64,000 nucleotides of DNA from NCBI RefSeq assembly GCF_017654315.1, contig NZ_CP072203.1, forward strand, positions 1,984,001 through 2,048,000, given 5' to 3'. The notes below the pieces were generated by a model, which was not told where the DNA came from, searched no databases, and saw only the letters and a program-made list of their open reading frames with translations. Of this stretch, positions 11,201 to 19,516 are shown one piece after another; position 1 is the stretch's first letter; every line of letters begins with the position of its first letter. The DNA comes from Gordonia polyisoprenivorans (lineage in GTDB: Bacteria > Actinomycetota > Actinomycetes > Mycobacteriales > Mycobacteriaceae). Made by a program: the position numbers and the translations under genes.

Positions 11201-13951
11201 TCACACACCTGCCGTACTCGCACGAACCGTACTGGGCCGAACCGTACTGCGACGCACCGCCGCGCGGACATCGGCGTCGGAATCGTGGGCGGCACTTTCG
11301 AGAATCGTCCGCACGTCGGGGTCGTCGGCCCAGAGCGACAGGGTCAGGGCCGCGGCTCTGCGGACGTCGTGATGCACGTCGTCGAGCGCGCCGGACAATG
11401 CCGCAACGGTCGACTCGGTACGTGCTGCGGCCAACCCGCGCGCGGCGCCGACACGGACCTGCCAGGCGCTGTCGCGCAACGCCTTAACCAGCTGCGGCCC
11501 GTCGATGTCGGCGTCGCCGAGGTGAGCCATCGCGGCCAGCGCGGCGGCGCGCACCAGCGGATCCCGGTCGCCCGCCAGGATGCGGATGGCTTCGACGCCA
11601 ACCCCGCTGCCGCCGACCCCGATGGTCGCGAGCCCCTCGGCGACCGCGATACGGACCTCTCGGTTGTCGTCGACGACCAGTTCGGCAATGGGGGCGGCCG
11701 CGTCCAAGGACACGAGGGCGCCGATGGCCTCGATCCGGACGCGATGGTCGGCGTCGGACAGAGCGCGGGTGAACAGGTCACGATCACCGGAACGCAACGC
11801 GCGCAACAGGTCGACGACGGTGGCGCGCACCACGGGGTCCGACGAGCCGACGTGTTCTCGCAGCGCGCCGAGCAATTGCGGGGTGGGCTCGAGGATCTCG
11901 ACGAGCTCGCGCAGCCCGTGCGCGGCCGCGGCGCGGACGTCGGGCGAACCGTCGGCGAGCGCCGCGACGAGGGCGGTGTCGAACGCCTCGGGTGTGGTCT
12001 CGCCGAGCACCGAGATCGCGGTGCGGCGCACGGTCGCGTCGTCATCGTCGAGGTAGGTGTCGAGGTCGGCGGCGTGCGCGGGGGACAGTGCCAGGAGTTC
12101 GACGATGCGCGGTGAGGCCGCGGCCGGCGGTGGCGATACCGGTGGACGCACCGGGCTCTCGACTCCCCGATATCCCGGTCCGCTGACGATCGGGGGCTCC
12201 TCGATGGCGATCACCGACCGGTCCGTCGGCGGAATGTGGTCGAGACCCTCGACGCCGACGAGGTAGGGCTCGACGGGGCGGCCCACGAACTCCATTGTGC
12301 CGTCGGCCGATTTGCGGAGATTGAGGTGATAACCCCACGTGTCGTCGCGTCGGTCGGGCAGGTCGGCGCGTTGGTGGTAGAGGCCCCAACGACTTTCGGT
12401 GCGCGTGAGGGAACTGCGGGCCGCGAACTCGGCGCAGTCACGGATGAACGTCACCTCGGCACACCGCATCAGCTCGTGCGGCGTGCGTGCACCCATCTGC
12501 TCGATGTCGGCGCGCATACGCTCGAAGGTCTCGATGGCGATGGCCAGTTTGTTCGACGTCTTCGGCGGCGCCACATAGTCGTTGACGAAGCGTCGGAGCT
12601 TGTACTCGACCTGGGGTTGCGGTGGCCCGTCGGGGTTGCGCAACGGGCGGTAGATCAGTTCGTGGGCTGCGGCGAGCTGGTCGGACGGCAGGTCGGTAGG
12701 CATCGGCAGCTCCCGTGCGGTCTCGGCGGCATGCGTGCCGGTGAGTTCGCCGTAGACGAAGGCGCCGATCATGTAGTTGTGCGGCACGCACGCCAGGTCT
12801 CCGGCCGCGTACAAGCCGTCGACGGTGGTGCGACCGTTCTCGTCGACCCACACCCCCGACGCCGAATGCCCACTGCACAAACCGATCTCGGAGATGTGCA
12901 TCTCGATGTCGTGGGTGCGGTAGTCGTGTCCGCGATTGCGGTGAAAGGTACCGCGGGTGGGGCGTTCGGTGGTGTGCAGGATCGATTCGAGGGCGCCGAG
13001 GGTCTCCTCCGGCAGGTGGCTGACCTTGAGGTAGATGGGGCCGCGCGCCGAGTCGATCTCGTTGCTCACCTCCGCCATCATCTCGCCCGACCAGTAGTCG
13101 GAGTCGACGAAGCGCTCGCCGGCAGCGTTGACCTGGTAGCCGCCGAACGGATTGGCCACGTACGCGCACGCCGGTCCGTTGTAGTCCTTGATCAGTGGAT
13201 TGATCTGAAAGCACTCGATGCCGCTGAGCTCGGCTCCGGCATGGTAGGCCATCGAGTAGCCGTCACCGGCGTTGGTTGGATTCTCGTACGTGCCATACAG
13301 ATAGCCGGAGGCGGGAAGGCCGAGCCGGCCGCACGGTCCGGTCGCGAGGATTACGGTCTTGGCCGCGATCTCCACGAATTCGCCGGTGCGCGTGTGCAAT
13401 GCGGCGGCGCCGACGGCCCGTCCGTCGTCGGTGAGCACGCGCACCGGCATCAACCGGTTCTCGATCGTGATCCGTTCGCGCATCTCGCGTTTGCGCAGTA
13501 CCCGGTAGAGGGCCTTCTTGACGTCCTTACCCTCCGGCATCGGCAACACATACGACCCGGAGCGGTGCACCCGCCGCACCGCGTACTCGCCGTACCGGTC
13601 CTTCTCGAATTTCACGCCGTAGCGCTCGAGGCGTCCGATCATCGCGAAACCCCTTGTGGCCGTCTGATAGACGGTCTTCTGATTGACGATGCCGTCATTG
13701 GCGCGGGTGATCTCGGCGACGTAGTCCTCCGGTGTGGCCTTGCCGGGGATGACGGCGTTGTTGACGCCGTCCATCCCCATCGCGAGGGCGCCGGAATGAC
13801 GGACATGTGCCTTGTCGAGCAGCAGCACCGACGCGCCGTGCTCCGCGGCGGTCAACGCCGCCATGGTTCCGGCGGTGCCGCCGCCGATCACCAACACGTC
13901 ACAGTCGCGCCGGGTGCTGTCGGCGAGGTCGGGAATGTCCATGGGCTCCAT
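11201..13951 (-). CDS. AprA-like FAD oxidoreductase fused to a HEAT-repeat domain
   Basis: The 916-aa protein is a fusion. Residues 1 to about 600 form a fumarate-reductase/AprA-type flavoprotein: DVLVIGGGTAGTMAAL (GGGTAG at 23-28), DKAHVRHSGALAMGMDGVNN, VILATGPCGRLG and GLYAAGDLACVPHNYM. About 302 C-terminal residues form some nine HEAT-like repeats, each with a core such as PDVRAAAAHGL or REVRIAVAEGL. The start at 13951 is set by a GGAG eight bases upstream and directly precedes the flavin fold; longer frames run into the ferredoxin gene. It lies 46 bp after the AprB-like ferredoxin, recalling APS reductase AprBA, where the ferredoxin feeds the FAD subunit. Sulfur oxyanion chemistry is inferred from context. 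The HEAT tail suggests an additional docking surface. Confidence 0.85.
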   Translation of the reverse strand: MEPMDIPDLADSTRRDCDVLVIGGGTAGTMAALTAAEHGASVLLLDKAHVRHSGALAMGMDGVNNAVIPGKATPEDYVAEITRANDGIVNQKTVYQTATRGFAMIGRLERYGVKFEKDRYGEYAVRRVHRSGSYVLPMPEGKDVKKALYRVLRKREMRERITIENRLMPVRVLTDDGRAVGAAALHTRTGEFVEIAAKTVILATGPCGRLGLPASGYLYGTYENPTNAGDGYSMAYHAGAELSGIECFQINPLIKDYNGPACAYVANPFGGYQVNAAGERFVDSDYWSGEMMAEVSNEIDSARGPIYLKVSHLPEETLGALESILHTTERPTRGTFHRNRGHDYRTHDIEMHISEIGLCSGHSASGVWVDENGRTTVDGLYAAGDLACVPHNYMIGAFVYGELTGTHAAETARELPMPTDLPSDQLAAAHELIYRPLRNPDGPPQPQVEYKLRRFVNDYVAPPKTSNKLAIAIETFERMRADIEQMGARTPHELMRCAEVTFIRDCAEFAARSSLTRTESRWGLYHQRADLPDRRDDTWGYHLNLRKSADGTMEFVGRPVEPYLVGVEGLDHIPPTDRSVIAIEEPPIVSGPGYRGVESPVRPPVSPPPAAASPRIVELLALSPAHAADLDTYLDDDDATVRRTAISVLGETTPEAFDTALVAALADGSPDVRAAAAHGLRELVEILEPTPQLLGALREHVGSSDPVVRATVVDLLRALRSGDRDLFTRALSDADHRVRIEAIGALVSLDAAAPIAELVVDDNREVRIAVAEGLATIGVGGSGVGVEAIRILAGDRDPLVRAAALAAMAHLGDADIDGPQLVKALRDSAWQVRVGAARGLAAARTESTVAALSGALDDVHHDVRRAAALTLSLWADDPDVRTILESAAHDSDADVRAAVRRSTVRPSTVRASTAGV

Positions 13952-13997
13952 CGGTTCTCCGGGTGTCGAGGATGATGCGGGCGAGTGCACGCGGCGC

Positions 13998-14240
13998 TCA
14001 GCGCAGCAGATACGGCATGTTGACGGTGACCGCTCCGGTGGGACACCGCACGGCACACGGCCCGCAGTACCAGCATTCGTCGACGCGCATGTACGCCTTG
14101 CCCGAGTCGGGATTGATCGCGAGCGAGTCGAGGGGGCAGACCTCCACACACAGGGTGCAGCCCTCGATGCACAGGGATTCGTCGATGGTGACCGGCACGT
14201 CGGCGCGGAAGGTGACCTGACTCATGGGAGTTGGGCTCAT
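13998..14240 (-). CDS. Two-cluster [4Fe-4S] ferredoxin, AprB-like
   Basis: An 80-aa ferredoxin with two cysteine motifs, CIEGCTLCVEVCP and CWYCGPCAVRCP, each suited to a [4Fe-4S] cluster. The CWYC...CAVRCPTGA motif resembles the second motif of APS reductase beta subunits, but the protein is shorter because it lacks the AprB C-terminal extension. The first motif has three residues between Cys 1 and Cys 2 instead of two. The ATG at 14240 overlaps the GntR stop as ATGA, favouring it over an internal ATG at 14225. It should carry electrons to or from the flavoprotein encoded 46 bp downstream. Confidence 0.9.
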   Translation of the reverse strand: MSPTPMSQVTFRADVPVTIDESLCIEGCTLCVEVCPLDSLAINPDSGKAYMRVDECWYCGPCAVRCPTGAVTVNMPYLLR

Positions 14241-14998
14241 GGGAGTTGCTCGTTTCGGTAGGCGGTGCTGCGCAGAACGACCCGGTCACTGCGCAGGCGG
14301 ATGTACTCGAGATCGACGGGCCGGTCGTCGGCGGCGAGGTGGGTGAGTCGTTCGAGGAGAAGAAGTGAACTCCCCGAGGCGATTTCGAGATGTGCGGCCG
14401 AGTGGGGGTCGGCGTCGACGGCCTCGACGGTCATGTCGGCGCGGCCGAGCCGGCCCCCGGCGACCTCCTCGAGCACCGTGAAGACATCCTGGGATTCGAG
14501 GTCGTGGTCGAGCACGGCGATCCCGAGATCCGGTACGAGGTAGGTGATGTCGAGACTGATCGGCTCGTCGTCGAGGTATCGCAGACGCTCGATGTAGACG
14601 GCCTGGGCATCGTCGAGACGCAGTCGGCGCGCGACGAGCCGCGGCGGATCGACGAGTGTGGCGATCTTGACGACGTTGCGGACCGCGCCGTGTCGGCGGA
14701 AGGTCTCCTGCAGGCCCAGCAGGGCGTCGAGGCCGTGATCGAGTTTGCGCGCCACGACGTGCGTTCCGACCCGAGGCGACCGCCGGATCAGTCCTTCGTC
14801 GGTGAGCGCGGCGAGTGCCTCGCGGATGGTGTTGCGGGAGACGTTGAACTCGTCGATCAGTGCGCGCTCGTCGAGCGCCTCACCGATGGCGCCGTCATGG
14901 ATGGCTCGCCGAAGGACGTCGGCGACGACGCGGGCGTTGTCGGCGCGGACGCGACCGGGCGGCGCCGGGCGTCGGGACGGCAGGGGTTCGGACTGCAT
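14237..14998 (-). CDS. GntR-family regulator with UTRA ligand domain
   Basis: The 253-aa protein has an N-terminal winged helix (ADVLRRAIHDGAIG, ALIDEFNVSRNTIREALAAL, TDEGLIRRSPRVGTHV) and a C-terminal UTRA domain (VYIERLRYLDDEPISLDITY, LLLLERLTHLAADDRPVDLEYIR). UTRA domains bind small effectors. It heads an operon with the ferredoxin and flavoprotein and is divergent from the sulfonate importer genes, so it probably controls both directions. The ATG at 14998 is chosen because the longer frame adds about 56 residues unlike the family. An imperfect palindrome (ACAG...CTGT, 15003-15020) close upstream could be an autoregulatory operator. Confidence 0.85.
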   Translation of the reverse strand: MQSEPLPSRRPAPPGRVRADNARVVADVLRRAIHDGAIGEALDERALIDEFNVSRNTIREALAALTDEGLIRRSPRVGTHVVARKLDHGLDALLGLQETFRRHGAVRNVVKIATLVDPPRLVARRLRLDDAQAVYIERLRYLDDEPISLDITYLVPDLGIAVLDHDLESQDVFTVLEEVAGGRLGRADMTVEAVDADPHSAAHLEIASGSSLLLLERLTHLAADDRPVDLEYIRLRSDRVVLRSTAYRNEQLP

Positions 14999-15307
14999 GA
15001 GTACAGACGATAACCGCTGTTCAGAGGGCCCCGAGAGGCCTGGGACGTGCGATGGTCTGGGTGTTCGGAATGCGCCACCGCGGTGGTCATTGCCGGCGGG
15101 TTCACCTGCGTTGTCGGCGTTTCGGACCGCCATTGCGCCACCGGGGAGGGCAGCGTGGGGTCGCACTCACCGCGCGCCGAATCTTCGTAGCAGGCGAGGT
15201 TCGCCATTCGTGCACGGAGGTAATGCGATACTTCAGAATCGGCATCTCGGCCGGGATTAGACCACGGCGCCGGTTGTCGGACAATTCGCTCGGCACTTCT
15301 CCTCAGC
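14999..15307. other. Divergent intergenic region of the sulfonate block
   Basis: This region of about 309 bp separates gntR from the importer permease. Near the gntR start is an imperfect inverted repeat with ACAG/CTGT arms at 15003-15020. A GGAGG at 15216-15220 precedes an ATG by only two bases and opens a frame that runs into the permease gene in another phase; I do not call it a gene. No riboswitch or attenuator is evident. Confidence 0.4.
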
Positions 15308-16222
15308 GTGAGGGAATCTCTCGCCCGGCCCCCGGGCGGCGATTACACAATGCTGATGACCTTGTTCGTGGACATCACCCCGCAGGAGCAGGGCGGGGAA
15401 CCCGAGATCGGGCGACGCGCCGGCCGATCCCGCTGGAAAGCGGTGGGGCTGCACGTGGGTCTGCCGCTGTTGTCGTTGGTCGTGTTCCTGGTGCTGTGGC
15501 AGATCGTCGCGGTCAGTGGTGTGTGGAGCGAGGTGTTCGTGCCCCGGCTCGGTACCGTGTGGCACGCCTTCGTCGAGATGTCGACGACGCACGACGGGGT
15601 CATCGGCTACGCCGGTTATTACTGGTGGGAGCACCTCTACATGACCCTGCGGCGGGTCGTTGTCGGTGTGATCATCGGCGTGGGAGTTGGCGTCGTACTC
15701 GGGCTGGTGATGGGCTCGGTGCCGGTGATCCGGCGAGTTCTGGAGCCGTGGCTGACCTTCTTGCGCGCGCTACCTCCGCTGGCGTACTTCTTCCTCCTCG
15801 TCATCTGGCTGGGAATCGACGAGGCACCCAAGATCACGTTGCTGGCCCTGGCGGCACTGCCGCCGGCGGCCGTTGCCACGACCGCGGCGGTCGGCGCGGC
15901 GCCGGTGGCGCTCGTCGAGGCGGCTCGTGCGCTCGGGGCCTCGCGCCGTGAGGTGTTGCGCGACGTCATCATCCCGGCAGCCCTCCCCGAAACCTTCACC
16001 GGCATAAGGCTCTCGGTCGGCATCGCCTACTCGTCGGTGGTGGCCGCCGAACTGTTCAACGGCATCCCGGGCATCGGTGGAGTCGTCAAGGACGCAAGCA
16101 ATTACAACAACACTCCCGTGGTGCTCGTCGGTATCGCCCTGATCGGATTTTCCGGTCTGGTCATCGACGGTGTCCTGCGGGTCATCGAGCACCGCGCGGT
16201 GCCCTGGCGTGGAAAGGCCTGA
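15308..16222 (+). CDS. Sulfonate/taurine ABC transporter permease (TauC/SsuC-like)
   Basis: A membrane permease of up to 304 aa with about six transmembrane segments, for example LPLLSLVVFLVLWQIVAV and VVVGVIIGVGVGVVLGLVMG. The EAA loop that contacts the ATPase is EAARALGASRREVLRDVIIP, ending in GIRLSVGIAYSSVVAAEL, typical of the nitrate/sulfonate/taurine family. The start is uncertain: GTG at 15308 gives the longest form, while ATG at 15350 or 15356 removes a Pro-rich N-terminus and fits homologues as well. It is followed 6 bp later by the binding protein and then the ATPase, forming one operon. Confidence 0.9.
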   Translation: MRESLARPPGGDYTMLMTLFVDITPQEQGGEPEIGRRAGRSRWKAVGLHVGLPLLSLVVFLVLWQIVAVSGVWSEVFVPRLGTVWHAFVEMSTTHDGVIGYAGYYWWEHLYMTLRRVVVGVIIGVGVGVVLGLVMGSVPVIRRVLEPWLTFLRALPPLAYFFLLVIWLGIDEAPKITLLALAALPPAAVATTAAVGAAPVALVEAARALGASRREVLRDVIIPAALPETFTGIRLSVGIAYSSVVAAELFNGIPGIGGVVKDASNYNNTPVVLVGIALIGFSGLVIDGVLRVIEHRAVPWRGKA

Positions 16223-16228
16223 CTACAC

Positions 16229-17287
16229 ATGACATCTGATCGTCGACGACCGCTGCGCGCGGCGTCCGTACTCCTCGCGACATTCGTCGCCGCGCTGCTG
16301 GCGGTGGCCGGTTGCTCGGTCGACCGTTCCGGTCAGGACTCCGACAAGCCCACCATTCGTATTGCCTACCAGTCGTTCCCGAGTGGCGACCTGATCGTCA
16401 AGAACAACCACTGGCTCGAGGACGCCCTGCCGAACTACAATATCAAGTGGACCAAGTTCGACTCCGGCGCCGACATCAACACCGCGTTCATCGCCAAGCA
16501 GATCGACTTCGGCGCCATCGGGTCCAGTCCGGTCGCACGAGGACTCTCGGCACCACTGAACATCCCGTATCAGGTGGCGTTCGTCCTCGACGTCGCCGGT
16601 GACAACGAGGCCCTCGTGGCCCGCAACGGCACCGGCATCAACACCGTCGCCGACCTGCGCGGAAAGCGGGTGGCCACGGCGTTCGCCTCGACGGCGCACT
16701 ACAGTCTGCTCGCGGCACTCGCGCAGGCCGGGGTGAACCCCGCCGACGTCGACATCATCGACCTGCAGCCGCAGGCGTCGTTGGCCGCGTGGCAGCGCGG
16801 TGACGTCGACGCCGTCTACACCTGGCTTCCCACGCTCGACGAGCTCCGCAAGACCGGCAAGACACTCATCGCCAGCCGGCAACTGGCCACCGCCGGAAAG
16901 CCGACCCTCGACCTCGGTGTCGTGGCAACCCAATTCGCCAAGGACAACCCCTCGGTTGTCGACACCTGGCGCAAGGTGCAGGCCCGCGCTCTCGCGCTGA
17001 TCCACGACGATCCGCAGGCGGCAGCCAACGCCGTTGCGGCGCAACTGGGTACCACGCCCACCGACGCCGCCAACCAACTCAAGCAAGGAACCTTCCTGAC
17101 CGCTGCCGAGCTGACCTCACCGACCTGGCTGGGCGTCGACGGACAACCGGGCAATCTCGCCGAGAACCTGCACAGCGCAGCGGAATTCCTCGCCGCGCAA
17201 CAGCAGATCCCGAGCGCTCCGCCGTTGTCGACCTTCCAGCAGGCCATCTACACGAAGGGGCTACCCGGTGTTTTCTCCGCGCAATGA
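16229..17287 (+). CDS. Sulfonate/taurine ABC transporter substrate-binding lipoprotein
   Basis: The 352-aa protein starts with a Tat/Sec-like basic N-terminus and hydrophobic stretch ending in the lipobox AVAGC, so the mature lipoprotein would begin at about Cys30 outside the membrane. The body matches the TauA/SsuA family: IRIAYQSFPSGDLIVKNNHW, DINTAFIAKQIDFGAIGSSP, LRGKRVATAFASTAHYSLL and QRGDVDAVYTWLP. It captures taurine or another alkanesulfonate for the adjacent permease. Substrate choice is inferred from the linked TauD-like dioxygenase. It overlaps the ATPase gene by 20 bp. Confidence 0.9.
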   Translation: MTSDRRRPLRAASVLLATFVAALLAVAGCSVDRSGQDSDKPTIRIAYQSFPSGDLIVKNNHWLEDALPNYNIKWTKFDSGADINTAFIAKQIDFGAIGSSPVARGLSAPLNIPYQVAFVLDVAGDNEALVARNGTGINTVADLRGKRVATAFASTAHYSLLAALAQAGVNPADVDIIDLQPQASLAAWQRGDVDAVYTWLPTLDELRKTGKTLIASRQLATAGKPTLDLGVVATQFAKDNPSVVDTWRKVQARALALIHDDPQAAANAVAAQLGTTPTDAANQLKQGTFLTAAELTSPTWLGVDGQPGNLAENLHSAAEFLAAQQQIPSAPPLSTFQQAIYTKGLPGVFSAQ

Positions 17288-18119
17288 CGCCGTCGTCGAA
17301 CACAGCCCTGCGGTGTCGACTCCGAATTCGGAGTCGTCGGCGGCAATCACGCTGAGCAAGGTGGTGCAGACCTATGGCAGCAAGGCCGACCGGGTCACGG
17401 CGGTGGGGCCGGTTGATCTGCGCGTCGATCCGGGTGAGTTCCTCGTTCTGGTCGGCGCCTCGGGGTGCGGCAAGTCGACCCTGCTGAGGTTGATCGCCGG
17501 ATTCGAGACCCCGACCTCCGGCCGGGTCACGGTGGCCGGAAAGTCCCCGACTCCCGGGGTCGGCGCCGGGGTGGTGTTCCAGCAACCGCGGCTGTTCCCA
17601 TGGCGCACGGTCGGTGGCAACGTGGACCTCGCGCTGCGATATGCCGGAGTACCGAAGGCGCAGCGCAGAACCCGACGCGACGAACTGCTGCGTCGGGTCG
17701 GCCTGGGGGACACCGCAGATCGGCGGATCTGGGAGATCTCCGGAGGGCAACAGCAGCGGGTCGCGATCGCCCGCGCGCTGGCCGGGGAGTCGTCGTTGCT
17801 GTTGCTCGACGAGCCGTTTGCCGCCCTCGACGCTCTCACCCGCGAGACGCTGCAGGAGGACCTGCGGTCGGTGAGTGCCGACCTCGGCCGGACCAACGTC
17901 TTCGTCACTCACAGCGCCGACGAGGCGGCCTTCCTCGGTTCGCGCATCGTGGTCCTGACAGCGCGGCCGGGTCGGGTCGCCCTCGACATCACCTCGCCGA
18001 TCCCGCGACACGGTGTCAGCCCCGAGGAGATCCGCGATTCCCCGGAGTACACGGTGTTACGCGCGCAGGTCGCCGCGGCGGTCAAGGAGGCCGCGGTGGC
18101 CGGGGCCGCGCCGGCGTGA
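17268..18119 (+). CDS. Sulfonate/taurine ABC transporter ATP-binding protein
   Basis: A 283-aa cytoplasmic ATPase. Walker A is GASGCGKSTLL near residue 63, the Q-loop FQQPRLFPW follows, the ABC signature is ISGGQQQRVAIARAL, Walker B is LLLLDEPFAALD, and VTHSADEAAFLG carries the H-loop. These identify the TauB/SsuB class. The GTG at 17268 lies inside the end of the binding-protein gene (20-bp overlap), consistent with coupling. About 25 extra N-terminal residues precede the conserved fold, so a later start is possible. Confidence 0.92.
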   Translation: MFSPRNDAVVEHSPAVSTPNSESSAAITLSKVVQTYGSKADRVTAVGPVDLRVDPGEFLVLVGASGCGKSTLLRLIAGFETPTSGRVTVAGKSPTPGVGAGVVFQQPRLFPWRTVGGNVDLALRYAGVPKAQRRTRRDELLRRVGLGDTADRRIWEISGGQQQRVAIARALAGESSLLLLDEPFAALDALTRETLQEDLRSVSADLGRTNVFVTHSADEAAFLGSRIVVLTARPGRVALDITSPIPRHGVSPEEIRDSPEYTVLRAQVAAAVKEAAVAGAAPA

Positions 18120-18377
18120 CCGACCGGGCGGCCGGTGCCGGGGTGATCGAGCGATGCGCGCTGGTACTCGAGGCTGTACTCGCCGAGGTTGTACTCACCG
18201 TGCGGCAAACCCTGGGGGAGCGGGTCGTCGGCGACTACACAGGTCACATGACCGGAACCGCCACCGCCCGCCTCGTCGGCCACTCGATGAGCTTCTCGGA
18301 CGGTTCGCACCATGGTTCCCCGCCGGTGGTACTCGGACCCCGCATCTCACACCACGATCCGAGTAGGAACACCACCG

Positions 18378-19319
18378 ATGACCATCTCCACTTCCGGCCC
18401 CGCCACGCCTGAGCACGCTCTGACCACTCCCGTACTGTCCACGCCCGTCCCGACCGGTACCGTCGCCTCCGGCGTCGAATTCGACATCGACGAGTTCGGT
18501 CCTCATTTCGGGGCCGAGATCCGCGGTGTCGACGTCGCGTCGGCCACCGACGACGAGGTCCGCGCCATCCGCGCCGCCCTCATCGATTACAAGGTGATCG
18601 TGCTGCGCGGTCAGGACCTCGACGACGCCGCACACATCGAATTCGGCCGGCGCCTCGGCGACCTCACCACCGGGCATCCCGTCTGGAACAGCGGCGACGT
18701 GCCCGCCGAGGTCTACTCGCTCGACAGCACCGACAACGGTTTCGCCGACGTCTGGCACACCGACGTCACCTTCATGCCGCGCCCGCCCATGGGATCGATC
18801 CTGCGCCCGGTGGTGTTGCCGCGGAACGGCGGTGACACCAACTGGGCCGACGCCGAGCTGGCCTACCGGTCGTTGTCGGAGCCGATCCGCGAACTCGTCG
18901 ACAAGCTGTCGGCGGTCCACGACGGCAGCCGTGAGTTCGGTTACTACCTCAAGCAGCGGCGCGGTGGACGCGGAAATGTCTGGGACGGAAAGGAAGTCAC
19001 CGACCTTCCGCCCGTGACCCACCCGGTGGTGCGCGTGCACCCCGAGACCGGGCGCAAGTCGCTGTTCGTCAACCCCGGCTTCACCTCACATATCGAGGGT
19101 GTCTCCGATGCCGAGAGCCGCGGCATCCTCGACCTGCTCTACGCGCACCTGACCAAGCCCGAACACATCGTCCGCCACCGGTGGCGCCTGGGTGATCTGG
19201 TCCTCTGGGACAACCGGAACACCCTGCACTACGCCAACCGTGACTATGGCGACAATCGCCGTGTGATGCACCGCATCACGCTGCGCGGTGACGAGCCGAT
19301 CGGGCCGCGAGCGAGCTAG
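18378..19319 (+). CDS. tauD: TauD-like taurine/alkylsulfonate 2-oxoglutarate dioxygenase
   Basis: The 313-aa non-haem Fe(II) enzyme hydroxylates the carbon next to the sulfonate, using 2-oxoglutarate and O2, to release sulfite. The facial triad is visible: WHTDVTFM gives His and Asp, and VMHRITLRGD gives the distal His and the Arg that binds 2-oxoglutarate. GAEIRGVDVAS and KVIVLRGQDLDD are family motifs. The ATG at 18378 lies about 258 bp after the ATPase gene, a gap with three copies of GTACTC (18164, 18176, 18191) and no gene. The TAG stop coincides with the left end of a MITE-like insertion. The substrate could be taurine or another alkylsulfonate or sulfate ester. Confidence 0.85.
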   Translation: MTISTSGPATPEHALTTPVLSTPVPTGTVASGVEFDIDEFGPHFGAEIRGVDVASATDDEVRAIRAALIDYKVIVLRGQDLDDAAHIEFGRRLGDLTTGHPVWNSGDVPAEVYSLDSTDNGFADVWHTDVTFMPRPPMGSILRPVVLPRNGGDTNWADAELAYRSLSEPIRELVDKLSAVHDGSREFGYYLKQRRGGRGNVWDGKEVTDLPPVTHPVVRVHPETGRKSLFVNPGFTSHIEGVSDAESRGILDLLYAHLTKPEHIVRHRWRLGDLVLWDNRNTLHYANRDYGDNRRVMHRITLRGDEPIGPRAS

Positions 19320-19516
19320 GGCATGTCTCCCAATTCCCTTTGCGCGTCTTTGCGGCTCGATGGCCCCCTGGCGGCGTTGTCGTCGGTCACGATAGCTCCG
19401 CTATCGCTCCCCTTCGAGGCTCGTGCCTCGCACCTCAGGACGGCGCCTCCTCCGCCTTGCCAGGAAACCATCGACCTCGCAAATCCATCGCAGAGGAATT
19501 GGGAGACACGCCCTAG
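19316..19516. mobile_element. MITE-like element, 195 bp, with 19-bp terminal inverted repeats and TA (or CTAG) duplication
   Basis: GGGCATGTCTCCCAATTCC at 19319-19337 is inverted at 19495-19513 with one mismatch. Both ends are flanked by CTAG, giving a duplicated TA or CTAG target. No transposase is encoded. The interior has small perfect hairpins (GATAGCTCCGCTATC; GAGGCTCGTGCCTC). TA or CTAG targets are typical of IS630- and IS5-related elements, so a parent element elsewhere in the genome is likely. It separates tauD from the convergent secreted-protein gene, and each stop codon uses one copy of the duplicated target. Confidence 0.85.

Noticed and set aside
15071..15307. Possible Cys/His-containing leader peptide upstream of the sulfonate permease
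   Set aside because: The frame lacks a good ribosome site, has no terminator/antiterminator pair, and does not resemble known cysteine attenuator peptides.
18248..18412. 54-codon frame overlapping the tauD start
   Set aside because: No ribosome site or family; it overlaps tauD in another phase and is probably spurious.
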